Below, piece after piece: positions 11,030 through 20,882 of a stretch of 35,000 nucleotides of DNA. The stretch spans positions 60,001-95,000 of the forward strand of contig MCFG01000264.1 in NCBI GenBank assembly GCA_002104895.1, in the 5' to 3' direction. This stretch comes from Anaeromyces robustus (lineage: Eukaryota > Neocallimastigomycota > Neocallimastigomycetes > Neocallimastigales > Neocallimastigaceae). The notes under the pieces were generated by a model. That model saw nothing but the letters and a program-made list of their open reading frames with translations, did no database searches and was not told the origin of the DNA. Position 1 is the stretch's first letter. Each line of letters opens with the position of its first letter. Both the position numbers and the translations under genes were made by a program.

Positions 11030-11340
11030 AGTATTTGATTTTAAATTCGAATTGCTATAATAGGTGTTTAAGGATTACTGGTTTCAACATATAAATATTT
11101 ATTGTTATAAGTCACCATTGAAGATTCCTTTTTTGGATTTTGTCATAGTATAAACAAATTTGTTCGGTACCTTCGTAATTGGGTATATGGTATTATTATT
11201 AATATAACTTTCAATATAAAGTTATTATGATTACAAACGCCATCATTGGAATTTAATTTTTTTTTATAATATAAAGCTTTACCAAATGCCATCCTGTTGA
11301 ATTATAATACATACATTTCCCTTTTTTGTTTTTTTACTAT
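11030..11340 (-). pseudogene. Decayed gene fragment, family not recognised
   Basis: Read leftward, the segment gives coding-like pieces in different frames: MAFGKALYYKKKLNSNDGVC with NHNNFILKVILIII, then YHIPNYEGTEQICLYYDKIQ, then TYNNKYLYVETSNP, a stop, and TPIIAIRI. Base composition is higher in GC than the surroundings. Frame changes and stops show that it is dead. Only the first bases (GATGGCATTT region, 11283-11335) recur in unit 2 at 14782-14832, where the rest is replaced by other DNA. Confidence 0.5.
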
Positions 11341-11344
11341 AATA

Positions 11345-11460
11345 TTTATAATAAAATAAAATAAAAACATTCATATTTATTATAATATTTATAATAAAAT
11401 AAAATAAAAAAATTCATATTTATTATAATAGTTATATAATTGTTTAAATGTTTTTATTAT
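11345..11460. repeat. AT palindrome/AAAAT array between the two units (R2)
   Basis: Two to three copies of the CATTCATATTTATTATAATA unit with AAAAT spacers, then the shared tail CTGTTTAAATGTTTTTATTATCG. It separates unit 1 from unit 2 and is the shortest of the three arrays. Confidence 0.8.
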
Positions 11461-11529
11461 CGTTTTAAATATATATACATAATCTTTTTTATATTTGCTA
11501 TTGTTATTTTTATTATTCTACTAATCTTT

Positions 11530-11645
11530 TTGCTTTCATAAGTATCTTTATTATCTATCATCAAAGATAATATTTTTTTTTTCATTTGAATTTCGCTATA
11601 AGACAACAATTATTCAATTTTCTTCTTTTTCAATTTCATCATTTT
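11530..11645 (-). pseudogene. Decayed 3' end of an ankyrin-type gene (R2 copy), tentative
   Basis: Nearly the same sequence as the relic at 7215-7345, with a deletion that removes the GDT motif. Read leftward it still holds KNIIFDDR and stop in the same register. Its place just beyond array R2 matches that of the living ankyrin gene beyond R3. Confidence 0.35.
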
Positions 11646-11810
11646 TAAATGTAATTAAATAATATTAGTATATTGAGTAAAACTTTAAGCCTAATAATGT
11701 ATAAGGCAGGGAATATAATTCCGATACATTTTTCATATGAATATCAAATGATAAGTCTATAAAAAATACTTTCATGTTTTTTAATAATTATTCATATATG
11801 TTTTATGAAT

Positions 11811-12059
11811 GAATGTGTTGCATTTCGTGAATGTGTTACATTTCGCAATATAATTTAAAAAAATAAAATAAATATATTTAATTTCATAAGAATTTTTTTT
11901 CTTAGTAATTAAGTAATTAATTAATAAAGAAAAAAAAATATTTATTTATTTGTTTCTTTTCTATTCATTTATTGATATGTATTTATAATTTTTATTTTAT
12001 TGCCCCATATCATATATATCATATTGCGAAATGTTAACATTGCGTAATGCAACACATTC
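11811..12059. repeat. Imperfect inverted repeat, about 40-bp arms around 170 bp
   Basis: The left arm (11811-11852, GAATGTGTTGCATTTCG... CGCAATATA) is the reverse complement of the right arm (12021-12059, TATTGCGAAATGT... AATGCAACACATTC) with a few mismatches and a small gap. The arms hold the only CG-bearing words in the neighbourhood. Unit 1 keeps only the right arm (about 8495-8533). The layout resembles the ends of a small non-autonomous DNA element, but no target-site duplication could be fixed. Confidence 0.6.
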
Positions 12060-12342
12060 TTAAAAATTATTAAAAATTATAGATAAATTTAATTAAAAAT
12101 AAAGTTACAATCCTAATTGTTTAATAACAAATTATTAATACATTATTAATTAATTAATTAATATAAAGTATATTTTTTAGATACAAAATAATTTAATATA
12201 TCCAAAATAAAAAAAAATAAAAAAAAAAAAAAAGGGTATATAACAAAATAAAAAAAAAAAGAGAGTATAAAAAGAAATAAAATAAGTAAATATTCTCTTT
12301 CAAAATAAAATAAAAAAAAATTTCATTTAAAATTAGAATATA

Positions 12343-12388
<46 letters not shown>

Positions 12389-12719
12389 TATATATAATCT
12401 TAAAAAATAAAATAAAAAAAAATAAAATAAAATAAAAAAAAAAAAATAAAATAAAAAATAAAATAAAAAATAAAATAAAATATAATAAAATAAAATAAAA
12501 AATAAAATAAAATAAAATAAAAAATAAAATAAAATAAAATAAAATAAAATAAAATAAAATAAAATAAAAGAATATATATATATATATATAAAATTAAAAT
12601 ATAATAAATTTATAAAAATTTAAAATTTTGATATATAAAGAAATTAAAGGTATTAAATAAAATTATAAATATTATAAAGAAGATTATAATTTTTTGATAT
12701 TAATTAATAAATACTGAAG

Positions 12720-13616
12720 ATGTTTAGAAATAAATTTTCCTTCACAAAATTAGTTATTTTGCTATGTCTTTTGTCCCTTATTCATGGAAAAAAATGTATT
12801 ACTAAACAAAAAATTAAAGTAATAAAAAATACAAAAAAAATTAATAATGAAATTGAAACAACTATTCCAAATCCAATTGATTCAGGTTCAGATTCAGATT
12901 CAAAATTTGAAAATAATATTAAAACAATAACCAATTCCCAAGCTATTGAAGTATCTTCTAGTACTCTTATTCCTACCGAAACTGAAGCAATTGTTTTTAC
13001 TTCTACTACTGAAGTATCTTCTAGTACTCATATTCCTAAGGAAACTAAAGCAATTGTTTTTACTTCTACTACTATTGAAAATGATGAACCTACTATGACT
13101 TCCTCACCAACACCAACTGAAACAATAGATGAATATGAATATGAAGAACTTATTGAATATGACCTTAAAATAAAACTTGATAATACTGATGAATTCAAGG
13201 ATACATTAAACGATCTTAAAAATAAATATCCTGATTATTTCAAAAACTATAAATCATCTGGTGGTTATATTTGTGACGATCAATGCTTTTTAAATAAATT
13301 AGCTCTTGTTAAATTATCAAATGATATCAAAGCTTTTATCGATGAAAATAAATATTTATTGAATGAATTCCAACTTTATGACTATGAGAGAAGTGATTTT
13401 AAGGTATCTCATGATTATTTACCTCCTGATGAAGTTTGTAAATTTTACTTTTTAGTTTTTCCTATTCAATATGATAAAGATTTTAATGGATATTTCGCTA
13501 TTTTTACATTTTCCAATGATGCTGTTATGGAAAAAGTTCAAAAAAAGTTTGAAAAATATGTTGTATCATGTACAAAATTAGACAAGATTGAAAAGGAAGA
13601 TTTTGATCTTGAATAA
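12720..13616 (+). CDS. Secreted Ser/Thr-rich protein, copy 2, intact, 298 aa
   Basis: Single exon. Residues 1-23 form a clear secretion signal (basic start, then LVILLCLLSLIHG), probably cleaved before KKC. A Lys-rich stretch and an Asp/Ser run (SGSDSDS) follow, then two tandem 21-residue repeats EVSSST-IP-ET-AIVFTSTT at about residues 76-117, likely heavily O-glycosylated. An acidic hinge (ETIDEYEYEELIEYD) leads into a C-terminal domain of about 150 residues with charged helices and four cysteines (ICDDQC, VCKF, VSC), plausibly two disulfides. No transmembrane segment or GPI tail, so secreted or in the secretory pathway. I do not recognise the family. The ATG follows TACTGAAG, identical in copy 1. 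Third-position A/T use is like its neighbours. Confidence 0.82.
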   Translation: MFRNKFSFTKLVILLCLLSLIHGKKCITKQKIKVIKNTKKINNEIETTIPNPIDSGSDSDSKFENNIKTITNSQAIEVSSSTLIPTETEAIVFTSTTEVSSSTHIPKETKAIVFTSTTIENDEPTMTSSPTPTETIDEYEYEELIEYDLKIKLDNTDEFKDTLNDLKNKYPDYFKNYKSSGGYICDDQCFLNKLALVKLSNDIKAFIDENKYLLNEFQLYDYERSDFKVSHDYLPPDEVCKFYFLVFPIQYDKDFNGYFAIFTFSNDAVMEKVQKKFEKYVVSCTKLDKIEKEDFDLE

Positions 13617-14831
13617 GTAAGTAGAATTAAATAGAAATATATATATAAAGAATATTTAATTATATTCATTTTTAAAACATAAAATAAAATATTTATATTG
13701 AGTTTTATTTTATGTTTTATAATATATAATTTTTAATTCTATTTTTTTTTTTTTTCATATTAATTTTTTTATCCATTCCATGGGATAAAATATTTAAAGT
13801 TTTTATTTGGATATTTTAATATTTCAAATAAATATTATTTAAACAATAATAAAATAAATAATAATCATAGATATATATTATGTACATCCTAATTTATTAA
13901 CAATAAATATATCTATAATATCAAATTTTAATATATTTAAATTTTTAAAAATATTTTAGGTATGTATCTAAAGAATTAAATAATCAATATATAATTTATG
14001 ATTTATTATTTAATTATTATTTAATTTTATTTTCTTTTTTTTTTTTGTTATAATATTATTTAAAAATATTATAACTTAATTTTAGTAAAATTATAAATGA
14101 AAAGGAAAATAAATAAAAAAAAATTATAAATCAATAAATAAAATTAAAAAAAATAAAAATTAATAAAATAAAAAAAAAAATATAAAACATTAAAAAAAAT
14201 TAATGAAATAAAAAAATATTAATCATTAAAAAAAAATACAAATTAATAAAAAAAAAAAAAATAGTAATATTAAATTTAAAAAAATCATAAAATATGTTAA
14301 TATTAAATGAATATTTATTAAGCAAGTTAAATCTATCTCTATCCTATTTTAAAATTTTTGTGTTACGTTAAAATCATTATAAATATAAATAATTATATTT
14401 TAAATTTTTTTATTTTTTTTTTTTTCAAATTAAATTTTCATTTAATAATTTTTTAATATATTTTTACATATTTAGGTATATATTTAATTTTAAATATTTT
14501 ATTATTATTATTTTTTTTTTTATTATTATTATTTTATTTTAAATTATTATAAATTTATATTATCTATTTTAATTTTATTTTATTTTTTTATCCATTTTAA
14601 CTTTATTTTATTTTATTTTATTTCAATTTTTTCAAAATTTTTTCTATTAAATAGTTTATCTAGTTTTTAAAATTTTATAAAATAATAAAAATTTTTAATA
14701 GATATTATTATATAAAAGATAAATAATAAAGTAAAATTAAATTTGTAGCTTTTTGGAATTCCGTAATGTCGTTTGTTTTGTAAATGCCATCCTGTTGAAT
14801 TATAATACATACATTTCCCTTTTTTGTTTAA
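13617..14831. other. 3' flank of copy 2
   Basis: No coding frame seen. Mirrors 10040-10990 up to about 14590, then unrelated AT DNA, then the GCCATCCTGTTGAATTATAA block (14786-14805) shared with unit 1. A short frame read leftward from that block (MAFTKQTTLRNSKKLQI) is not conserved. Confidence 0.6.
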
Positions 14832-15065
14832 AAACATCCATATTTATTATAAATATTTATAATAAAAAAAAAATAAAAACATTTATATTTATTATAAATA
14901 TTTATAATAAAAAAAAAATAAAAACATTTATATTTATTATAAATATTTATAATAAAAAAAAAATAAAAACATTTATATTTATTATAATACTTATAATAAA
15001 ATAATATAAAAAATATTCATATTTATTATAATATTTATATAAACTGTTTAAATGTTTTTATTATC
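14832..15065. repeat. Array of 45-bp units, each with a 24-base perfect palindrome (R3)
   Basis: Units at 14836, 14881, 14926 and 14971 repeat with a 45-base period. Each carries TTTATTATAAATATTTATAATAAA, a perfect 24-base palindrome (14843-14866, 14888-14911, 14933-14956; the fourth copy is imperfect), followed by A-rich spacer. The array ends 80 bases before the stop codon of the ankyrin gene and shares its tail with R1 and R2. Confidence 0.9.
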
Positions 15066-15142
15066 GTTTTAAATATAAATACATAATCTTTTTTATATTT
15101 GTTATTTTTGTTATTGCTATTTTTATTATTTATTATTTAATT

Positions 15143-17782
15143 TTATCTATAATCATTAAAGCATTCAATGATATCTTGATCTTCACTTTTAATAGCTAAA
15201 AAAAGTGCAGATTCATTGTTTTTATTTGTTACATTAGGATTAGCACCATGGTCAAGTAAAAACTTTACTAATTTTGAACTTCTTTTAGTAAAATCATTTG
15301 AAATATTATCAAAATTAAATGTTATGAAATTATCATTATCATTATCATTTTCATTATCATTATCATCAACATCAATATTATTATCTTTTTCACATGCTAC
15401 TATTAAAGGTGTATCCCCATTTTTATTAGATTTATTAATATCACTTCCTTTTTCAATAAGATATTTGATTATATTTAATAAAGTATTTTCATTTGAAAGT
15501 GTACATTTTTTACTTAAAATTATTAAAGGTGTTTCTCCTTTTTTATTTTCTTTATCTATATTGGCTCCATATTCAACTAGAGTTTGAATAATATTTTGAT
15601 TTTCACTATGACAAGCAAATATTAATGCAGTATCATCATCTTTATTAACATAATTTATATTTACATCATGATCTATTAAGTATTGTACATTTGATTCTAA
15701 TTTATCCATACAAGATATGATTAAAGGTGTTTGACCATATTTATTTTCATAATGAATATTGGCACCATGTTGAATTAGAAATTCTACGATTGTGGCATGA
15801 TAATTACTTTGACGACAAGATGCAATTAGTGGTGTATAACCAAAATTATCTTCAATATTTACATCAGATCCTTGTTCAATTAAAAGGTTTAAAATATTAA
15901 GATGATTTTGTCTAAAGGTATCATCATCATTCAATATTTTAATATTTTGATGATTGTTATTATTATTAGAATTAGTATCATCATCATCATCATCATTATT
16001 ATTATTATTATTATTATTATTTAATACTTTTATTTGACTATTTCTATATTGTCTTTTACATGCAGCTAGGAAAGCTGTTTCTCCATACTTATTAGGTTTA
16101 TTAATTATTGTTCTTATTTCCTTTCCCTTCTCAATTAAATGTTTTATTATTTCAAAATAAATACTAGAATTATAGCTATAACAATTTCTACATGCTATTA
16201 ATAGTGCTGTATCACCATTTTTATTTTCATGAAAAATATTTGCACCTTTTTCAATTAAACTATAAATAATATTTTTATTTCTATTTTCACATGCTTTTAT
16301 CAAAGCTGTATCACCTTCGAAATTTTCATGATTAATATTAATTCCTTGTTCAATTAAATAATTTACAATGGCTTCATTTTCATTTTGACATGCAATAATT
16401 AAAGCGTTATCACCACGTTTATTAATTTGATTAATATTTGCACCATTCTCTATTAAATATTTTACAATAGATAAATTATCACTATTTTCTTGTCGGCATG
16501 ATACTAATAATGGTGTATTATTATTATCATCTTCTATATCGATATTGATACCTCGTTTTATTAAACTTTTTAAAATATCAAGATTACTTTGAGCACAAAT
16601 ATCAATAATAACTTTTTTATATATTTTATCATGAATTATTACTCCATGATCAATTAAAAATTTTACGACATTTGCTTTATATTTATGTCTTTTTCTATAA
16701 GCTATATCTAAAGCGTTTTCATCATTAGAATTTACTTTATTAATATCAGCACCCTTTTCCACTAAACGTTTTACGATGTTTAAATAGGTTTGACTATAAA
16801 AGGATTCATACGTATTATTACAATTTTTACAGATAATCATTAAAGGGGTATCATGGTCTTTATTCTCTTGGTTAACATTTGCACCTTTATTAATTAATAA
16901 ATTAATGATATCTTCTTTCCAATATTTACATCCTATTGTTAAAGGAGTATCATGATCCTTATTTTCTTGATTTATATTGGCACCTTTATTTATTAAATAT
17001 TCTACTAGTGGATAACTTCCATTTTGACATGCTAATATTAAAGGTGTTCCACCTTGATTATCTTCAAAATTGATAATACCTCCAAGTTTTATTATTGGAA
17101 TAATAATTTCTAAATAGCCATATCTGCAAGCAACATTCAAAGGCATTTCACCTTTTTTATTTAATTTATTAATATCAATACCATCATGTCCAAGGAAGAG
17201 TTTTACCATATCAATATTTTTAGTTTTACATGCGTAAATTAAAGGTGTATCACCATTAATATCAAAGATATTAATATCTGCACCATGTTCAATTAATTTT
17301 CTAACTATTTTTTTTTTTTCTTTCACAAAAGCTAATGGAAAGTAACCTTTATCATTTGTTTTATTCACATTAGCTTTAAGCTTTAATAATATATTAATAA
17401 TCCTGTTATTTTTTTGATTACATGCTATAGTCAATGGTGTTTCACCTTGTTCATCTTTTATATTTACATTAATTTTATATTTTTCATCGGAAATGAGTTG
17501 AATTAATTCTTGTTGAGTTAAGGATTTCTTTCTTTGATATAATAATAATAATTTTAAAATAAAAGAATTATCAAATATATAATATTTTAGAATATATTCT
17601 AAATTTTTGTATTTATTCTCTTTTATAAATTTAAATAATAATTCAGATGAAAAATAAAAATTATTACATAATAAATTTTGAACTATTTTACCATCCTGTA
17701 GTTCACCCTTATAAAATTTGACTAATATATTATTCTTTTCTTTTTCCATATTTGTATATTTATTATTAAAATTAAATTTCAA
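15143..17782 (-). CDS. Ankyrin-repeat protein, 20 repeats, 879 aa
   Basis: Single exon. Residues 1 to about 105 are a non-ankyrin head (LCNNFYFSSELLFKFIKENK, Leu/Lys/Tyr rich). About 20 ankyrin repeats follow, visible as G-TPLI-AC cores (first TPLTIAC near residue 115, last SALFLAI near 860), each followed by a helix pair and GANIN-type turn. Two acidic low-complexity inserts break the array: Asn8-Asp6 plus an Asn run (encoded near 15955-16025), and a DNDNENDNDN stretch (near 15330-15370). No kinase, F-box, SOCS or membrane segment is seen, so the role is protein binding of unknown partner, probably cytosolic. Met12 (MEKEKNN) is a possible later start. It belongs to a class of ankyrin-only proteins expanded in amoebae. 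It abuts the duplicated block, and two decayed 3' ends (7215 and 11530) suggest that the gene once had tandem copies. Confidence 0.93.
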   Translation of the reverse strand: MKFNFNNKYTNMEKEKNNILVKFYKGELQDGKIVQNLLCNNFYFSSELLFKFIKENKYKNLEYILKYYIFDNSFILKLLLLYQRKKSLTQQELIQLISDEKYKINVNIKDEQGETPLTIACNQKNNRIINILLKLKANVNKTNDKGYFPLAFVKEKKKIVRKLIEHGADINIFDINGDTPLIYACKTKNIDMVKLFLGHDGIDINKLNKKGEMPLNVACRYGYLEIIIPIIKLGGIINFEDNQGGTPLILACQNGSYPLVEYLINKGANINQENKDHDTPLTIGCKYWKEDIINLLINKGANVNQENKDHDTPLMIICKNCNNTYESFYSQTYLNIVKRLVEKGADINKVNSNDENALDIAYRKRHKYKANVVKFLIDHGVIIHDKIYKKVIIDICAQSNLDILKSLIKRGINIDIEDDNNNTPLLVSCRQENSDNLSIVKYLIENGANINQINKRGDNALIIACQNENEAIVNYLIEQGININHENFEGDTALIKACENRNKNIIYSLIEKGANIFHENKNGDTALLIACRNCYSYNSSIYFEIIKHLIEKGKEIRTIINKPNKYGETAFLAACKRQYRNSQIKVLNNNNNNNNNDDDDDDTNSNNNNNHQNIKILNDDDTFRQNHLNILNLLIEQGSDVNIEDNFGYTPLIASCRQSNYHATIVEFLIQHGANIHYENKYGQTPLIISCMDKLESNVQYLIDHDVNINYVNKDDDTALIFACHSENQNIIQTLVEYGANIDKENKKGETPLIILSKKCTLSNENTLLNIIKYLIEKGSDINKSNKNGDTPLIVACEKDNNIDVDDNDNENDNDNDNFITFNFDNISNDFTKRSSKLVKFLLDHGANPNVTNKNNESALFLAIKSEDQDIIECFNDYR

Positions 17783-18463
17783 ATCTTTTTTTTTTTTACT
17801 ATTATTATTATTGTATTTTATTCTTCCATGTTATATAATATTCAGTATTATTATTATTATTTATATTTATTTCTTAATTTTTTAAAAATGTTTTGTCAAA
17901 ATAATTCTATTAATGAAATTAATGATATTTTTTTATAAATAAAATATTGAATTTTTTATTTTTTTTTTTTCTTTTTCTTTTTTTTTTTAAAAAAAAAACT
18001 CAATTAATTTAATTTAAATTAGATATAAAAAAAATAAAATAAATAATAGTTTCTTTTATATATATAAATTGAATTAATGTTATTTTTATTGTTTGAAAAT
18101 CAATTTTAAAAAAATTAATACTTAGAATTATGATTTTATCATTACATATAATTCCTATTTTTATTAACTTTTTTTTTTTAATATATCACATTAAATATAA
18201 TTTTATTATATATTATTAGGTTTATATTATTTTAATATTTTATACATAACATATATTTTTTTGTATTTTAAAAATATATGTATAATAGATAATATTTTAA
18301 CAAAATTTTAATTATTATTATTATTAATAGAATAGTTAAAATATTCGATAAAAGTAGTTACATATTATTATTATAATTATTATATATAATAATTATAAAT
18401 ATTATTATTTAATAACAATGCCAATATTTATTTTAACAGCCTTTTTTTTTTTTACAATGAATT
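17783..18463. other. Intergenic AT DNA upstream of the ankyrin gene
   Basis: No coding frame seen. Poly-T/poly-A tracts (about 17953-17997) and an imperfect AT inverted repeat around 18366-18410. The part next to 17782 would hold the ankyrin promoter. Confidence 0.5.
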
Positions 18464-18812
18464 ACTTACTGCAATCTCCATATTGACTTTTACAACCCGT
18501 TTTACAATGATCACGGCTTGTACCACAATAATTATATTGACTACAACAATAATTAATACGACAATTTAAACAATTATAGGTACCACATCTACCAGTATTA
18601 ATATTGCTGAATGATAATTTGATGAACCTTTACAATTAGTAAAAAGATTTACAGCCTCATTTTTCAATTATATTATGAGGGTATTACCATTTTGATCATA
18701 TAAATCTTTAAGAAAGTTAACCGGATGGCAATCTAAATCTGCATAACAAGAAGGACTAAAATGATTAAATTTGTTACATACATAATATTCACGACAATCT
18801 ATACTAGCTGTT
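18464..18812 (-). pseudogene. Relic of a gene with a hevein-type (chitin-binding type 1) domain
   Basis: Read leftward, 18612-18470 gives a Cys-rich module: GRCGTYNCLNC, then INYCCSQYNYCGTSRDHC, then TGCKSQYGDC. This is the hevein pattern (CCS-YGYCG, then C, then GCQSQYGDC), a fold that binds N-acetylglucosamine polymers. It ends TGCA|GTAAGT, a perfect donor, but no following exon is visible. Before it, 18802-18684 gives SIDCREYYVCNKFNHFSPSC and DLDCHPVNFLKDLYDQNG, also Cys-rich. The link between the two parts holds a TAA stop and a frame change (near 18612-18680). No start codon or signal peptide was found. Either a dead gene or exons whose splicing I cannot resolve; the disablements favour a relic. 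Confidence 0.7.
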
Positions 18813-19382
18813 TATATATTTATCACTCATTTGGTGATGCCATTTAAGAATCCCATTCAATTCCTTTCCTTAAAAATATTAAAATACTTAACTCAATTCT
18901 TTCCCTTGTTTTCACTTGATAAAATATTTCTTTAGTTCTTACAAAAAATAATCTTTTTTTTTTTTTTTCTTCATTCTTCTAATATCCTTGAAACTGTATA
19001 TTATTACATTCCCCTTTCTAGATTCAAATAAGACAAAAACAAGATAAGATCAAACAGTTTTCAAAAGAGAATTATTTTGAACTTTTGATTATCACATTGT
19101 TAATTCTAACTCATTTAATTTATATACTATTCCATAAATTCTAATTTCCACCTCTATTTATTATTTGTGTTATTACCCAAATTTAATGCATAACTACAAA
19201 ATTCTGTTAAGAGTGACTTATATACTACCCAGATACTATATTTTATTTATTAATTGTATATAACACTATTTATAAAATATATATATTATAGTTTTATTTT
19301 TAAGTATAATAGTTAACAAGCTAATAAAAAATAAAATGATATAATACAATATATAATGTAAATTATGATATTGTTAGCAATA

Positions 19383-19417
<35 letters not shown>

Positions 19418-19807
19418 GGAGGATATCTATTAAGATATTAAAAAATATTTGATATTGAAATTGTTAAAAAAAAGTATTTCATTAAATTATTTATACAAAA
19501 TATTACAGGAAATATGATATAAAAATTGTTAATAGGATTTAATAAAAAATGTAAAATTTAAAAATTAAAGAAAGATAAGTTATACAGCTTTTTTTACGAA
19601 TGGTTTATATTTTATAAAAAAATAAAAAAAAAAAAAGTTCAAATAAATAGATTTAATCTAACTTTATATAAAAATATATTTAAAAAATATTATCATTTTT
19701 TCTTCTTTTTTTTTTATTGTTATTGTTATTTTTATTTTTTTATTTATTTTTATTAAATTTTTTATTTTTTTTTTTTTTTTTTTTTTTATTAATTTATATT
19801 ATATTAT

Positions 19808-19887
<80 letters not shown>

Positions 19888-20151
19888 TTAATCCTGTTAT
19901 ATATATTTATTATTACTATTATTATTTTTATTATTATTATTATTATATAAATATGATTATATTATAAATAATAAATAAGACATAAATTAGGTAAATATAT
20001 ATATAAAAAAAAATTACTAAGATATAATATATATATTTGCTATTTCGTGATGGAATATATTTTAAATTTTGATATACGAATAAAAAAAAAACTAAAAATT
20101 AAAAAAACTTTTTTTTTGTTTTATTTTGTTTTGCTTTATTCTTCATTAAAA
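18813..20151. other. Intergenic; moderately GC-rich left part unassigned, right part AT repeats
   Basis: 18830-19230 is richer in C and G than normal spacer (for example TTACATTCCCCTTTCTAGAT near 19004 and ACTACCCAGATACT near 19226) but gives no readable protein on either strand; it may be old gene or element debris linked to the hevein relic. 19240-20151 is AT desert with poly-T (19386-19414 and 19764-19787) and an ATTT run (about 19811-19890). A Tyr/Ile/Leu frame over that run is not a gene. Confidence 0.5.
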
Positions 20152-20819
20152 TTATTTAATAGCATCCTTTAAAATCTTTTCAATTTCATCATAATCATCA
20201 GTTGGAACACGAATAATTTCTTTTCCAAAGTATTTTTCAATAGCTTTCATTTCATTGAAACTCTTTTTATCATGAACAAAGTTAATGGAAACACCAGTAC
20301 GACCAAATCTACCAGTACGACCAATACGATGAAGATAAGTTTCTGGATCTGGTCTACCTTCACCATCTAATGGAAGATCATAATTAATAACTAAATTAAC
20401 TTGTAATACATCAATACCACGAGCAAGTACATTAGTAGTAATAAGAACCTTAGCTTTACCAGATCTAAAGGCATCCATAACTCTATCACGATCTTCAGCT
20501 TCAAATTTACCATGAAGAACAATAACTTTATGTCCTTCATTAGTCATTTTTATGCCAAGTTTTTCAGCTACATCACGACGACTTACAAAAATAATACTTT
20601 GACCAATAGTTAATAAACCATAGATAGCACTAAGAATTTCGAATTTTTGTTCTTCGTTTTGACAATCCATATAGAATTGTTTAATACCTTCAACAGATAA
20701 TTCTTCGGTCTTTAAAGAAATTTGATTTGCATTTGGAGCAAAACGAAGAGCGAATTTCCATAAATCAGTTGAGAAGGTGGCAGAGAAAAGAGCAATTTGA
20801 CAAGTTGCTGGAACCATTC

Positions 20820-20882
<63 letters not shown>

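Larger units (their letters stand above)
7090..11440. repeat. Segmental duplication, unit 1 (with broken copy of the secreted-protein gene)
   Basis: Unit 1 runs from the tail of array R1 to array R2. Nearly identical stretches are shared with unit 2: 7090-7370 with 11430-11670, about 8310-10990 with 11860-14590 (including the gene), and 11283-11335 with 14782-14832. Differences: unit 1 has about 900 extra bases between 7400 and 8310 and keeps a gene relic at 11030-11285 that unit 2 lacks. Limits are approximate, judged by eye in very AT-rich DNA. Confidence 0.8.
11441..15065. repeat. Segmental duplication, unit 2 (with intact copy of the secreted-protein gene)
   Basis: See the unit 1 entry for matched stretches. 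The distance between the two gene starts is 3573 bases. Unit 2 differs by an inverted-repeat pair at 11811-12060, a longer AAAAT tract before the gene (about 12397-12568) and a different 200 bases at about 14590-14780. Its right limit is array R3, directly beside the ankyrin gene. Confidence 0.8.

Noticed and set aside
14753-15004. 83-codon plus-strand frame with KTFIFIINIYNKKKI repeated three times
   Set aside because: The 15-residue period is the 45-base DNA array R3. The start lies in shared border sequence and no like frame exists at R1 or R2.
15216-15587. 123-codon plus-strand frame inside the ankyrin gene
   Set aside because: Antisense of ankyrin repeats and the Asp/Asn insert (gives a Ser/Leu run); no start context or homology.
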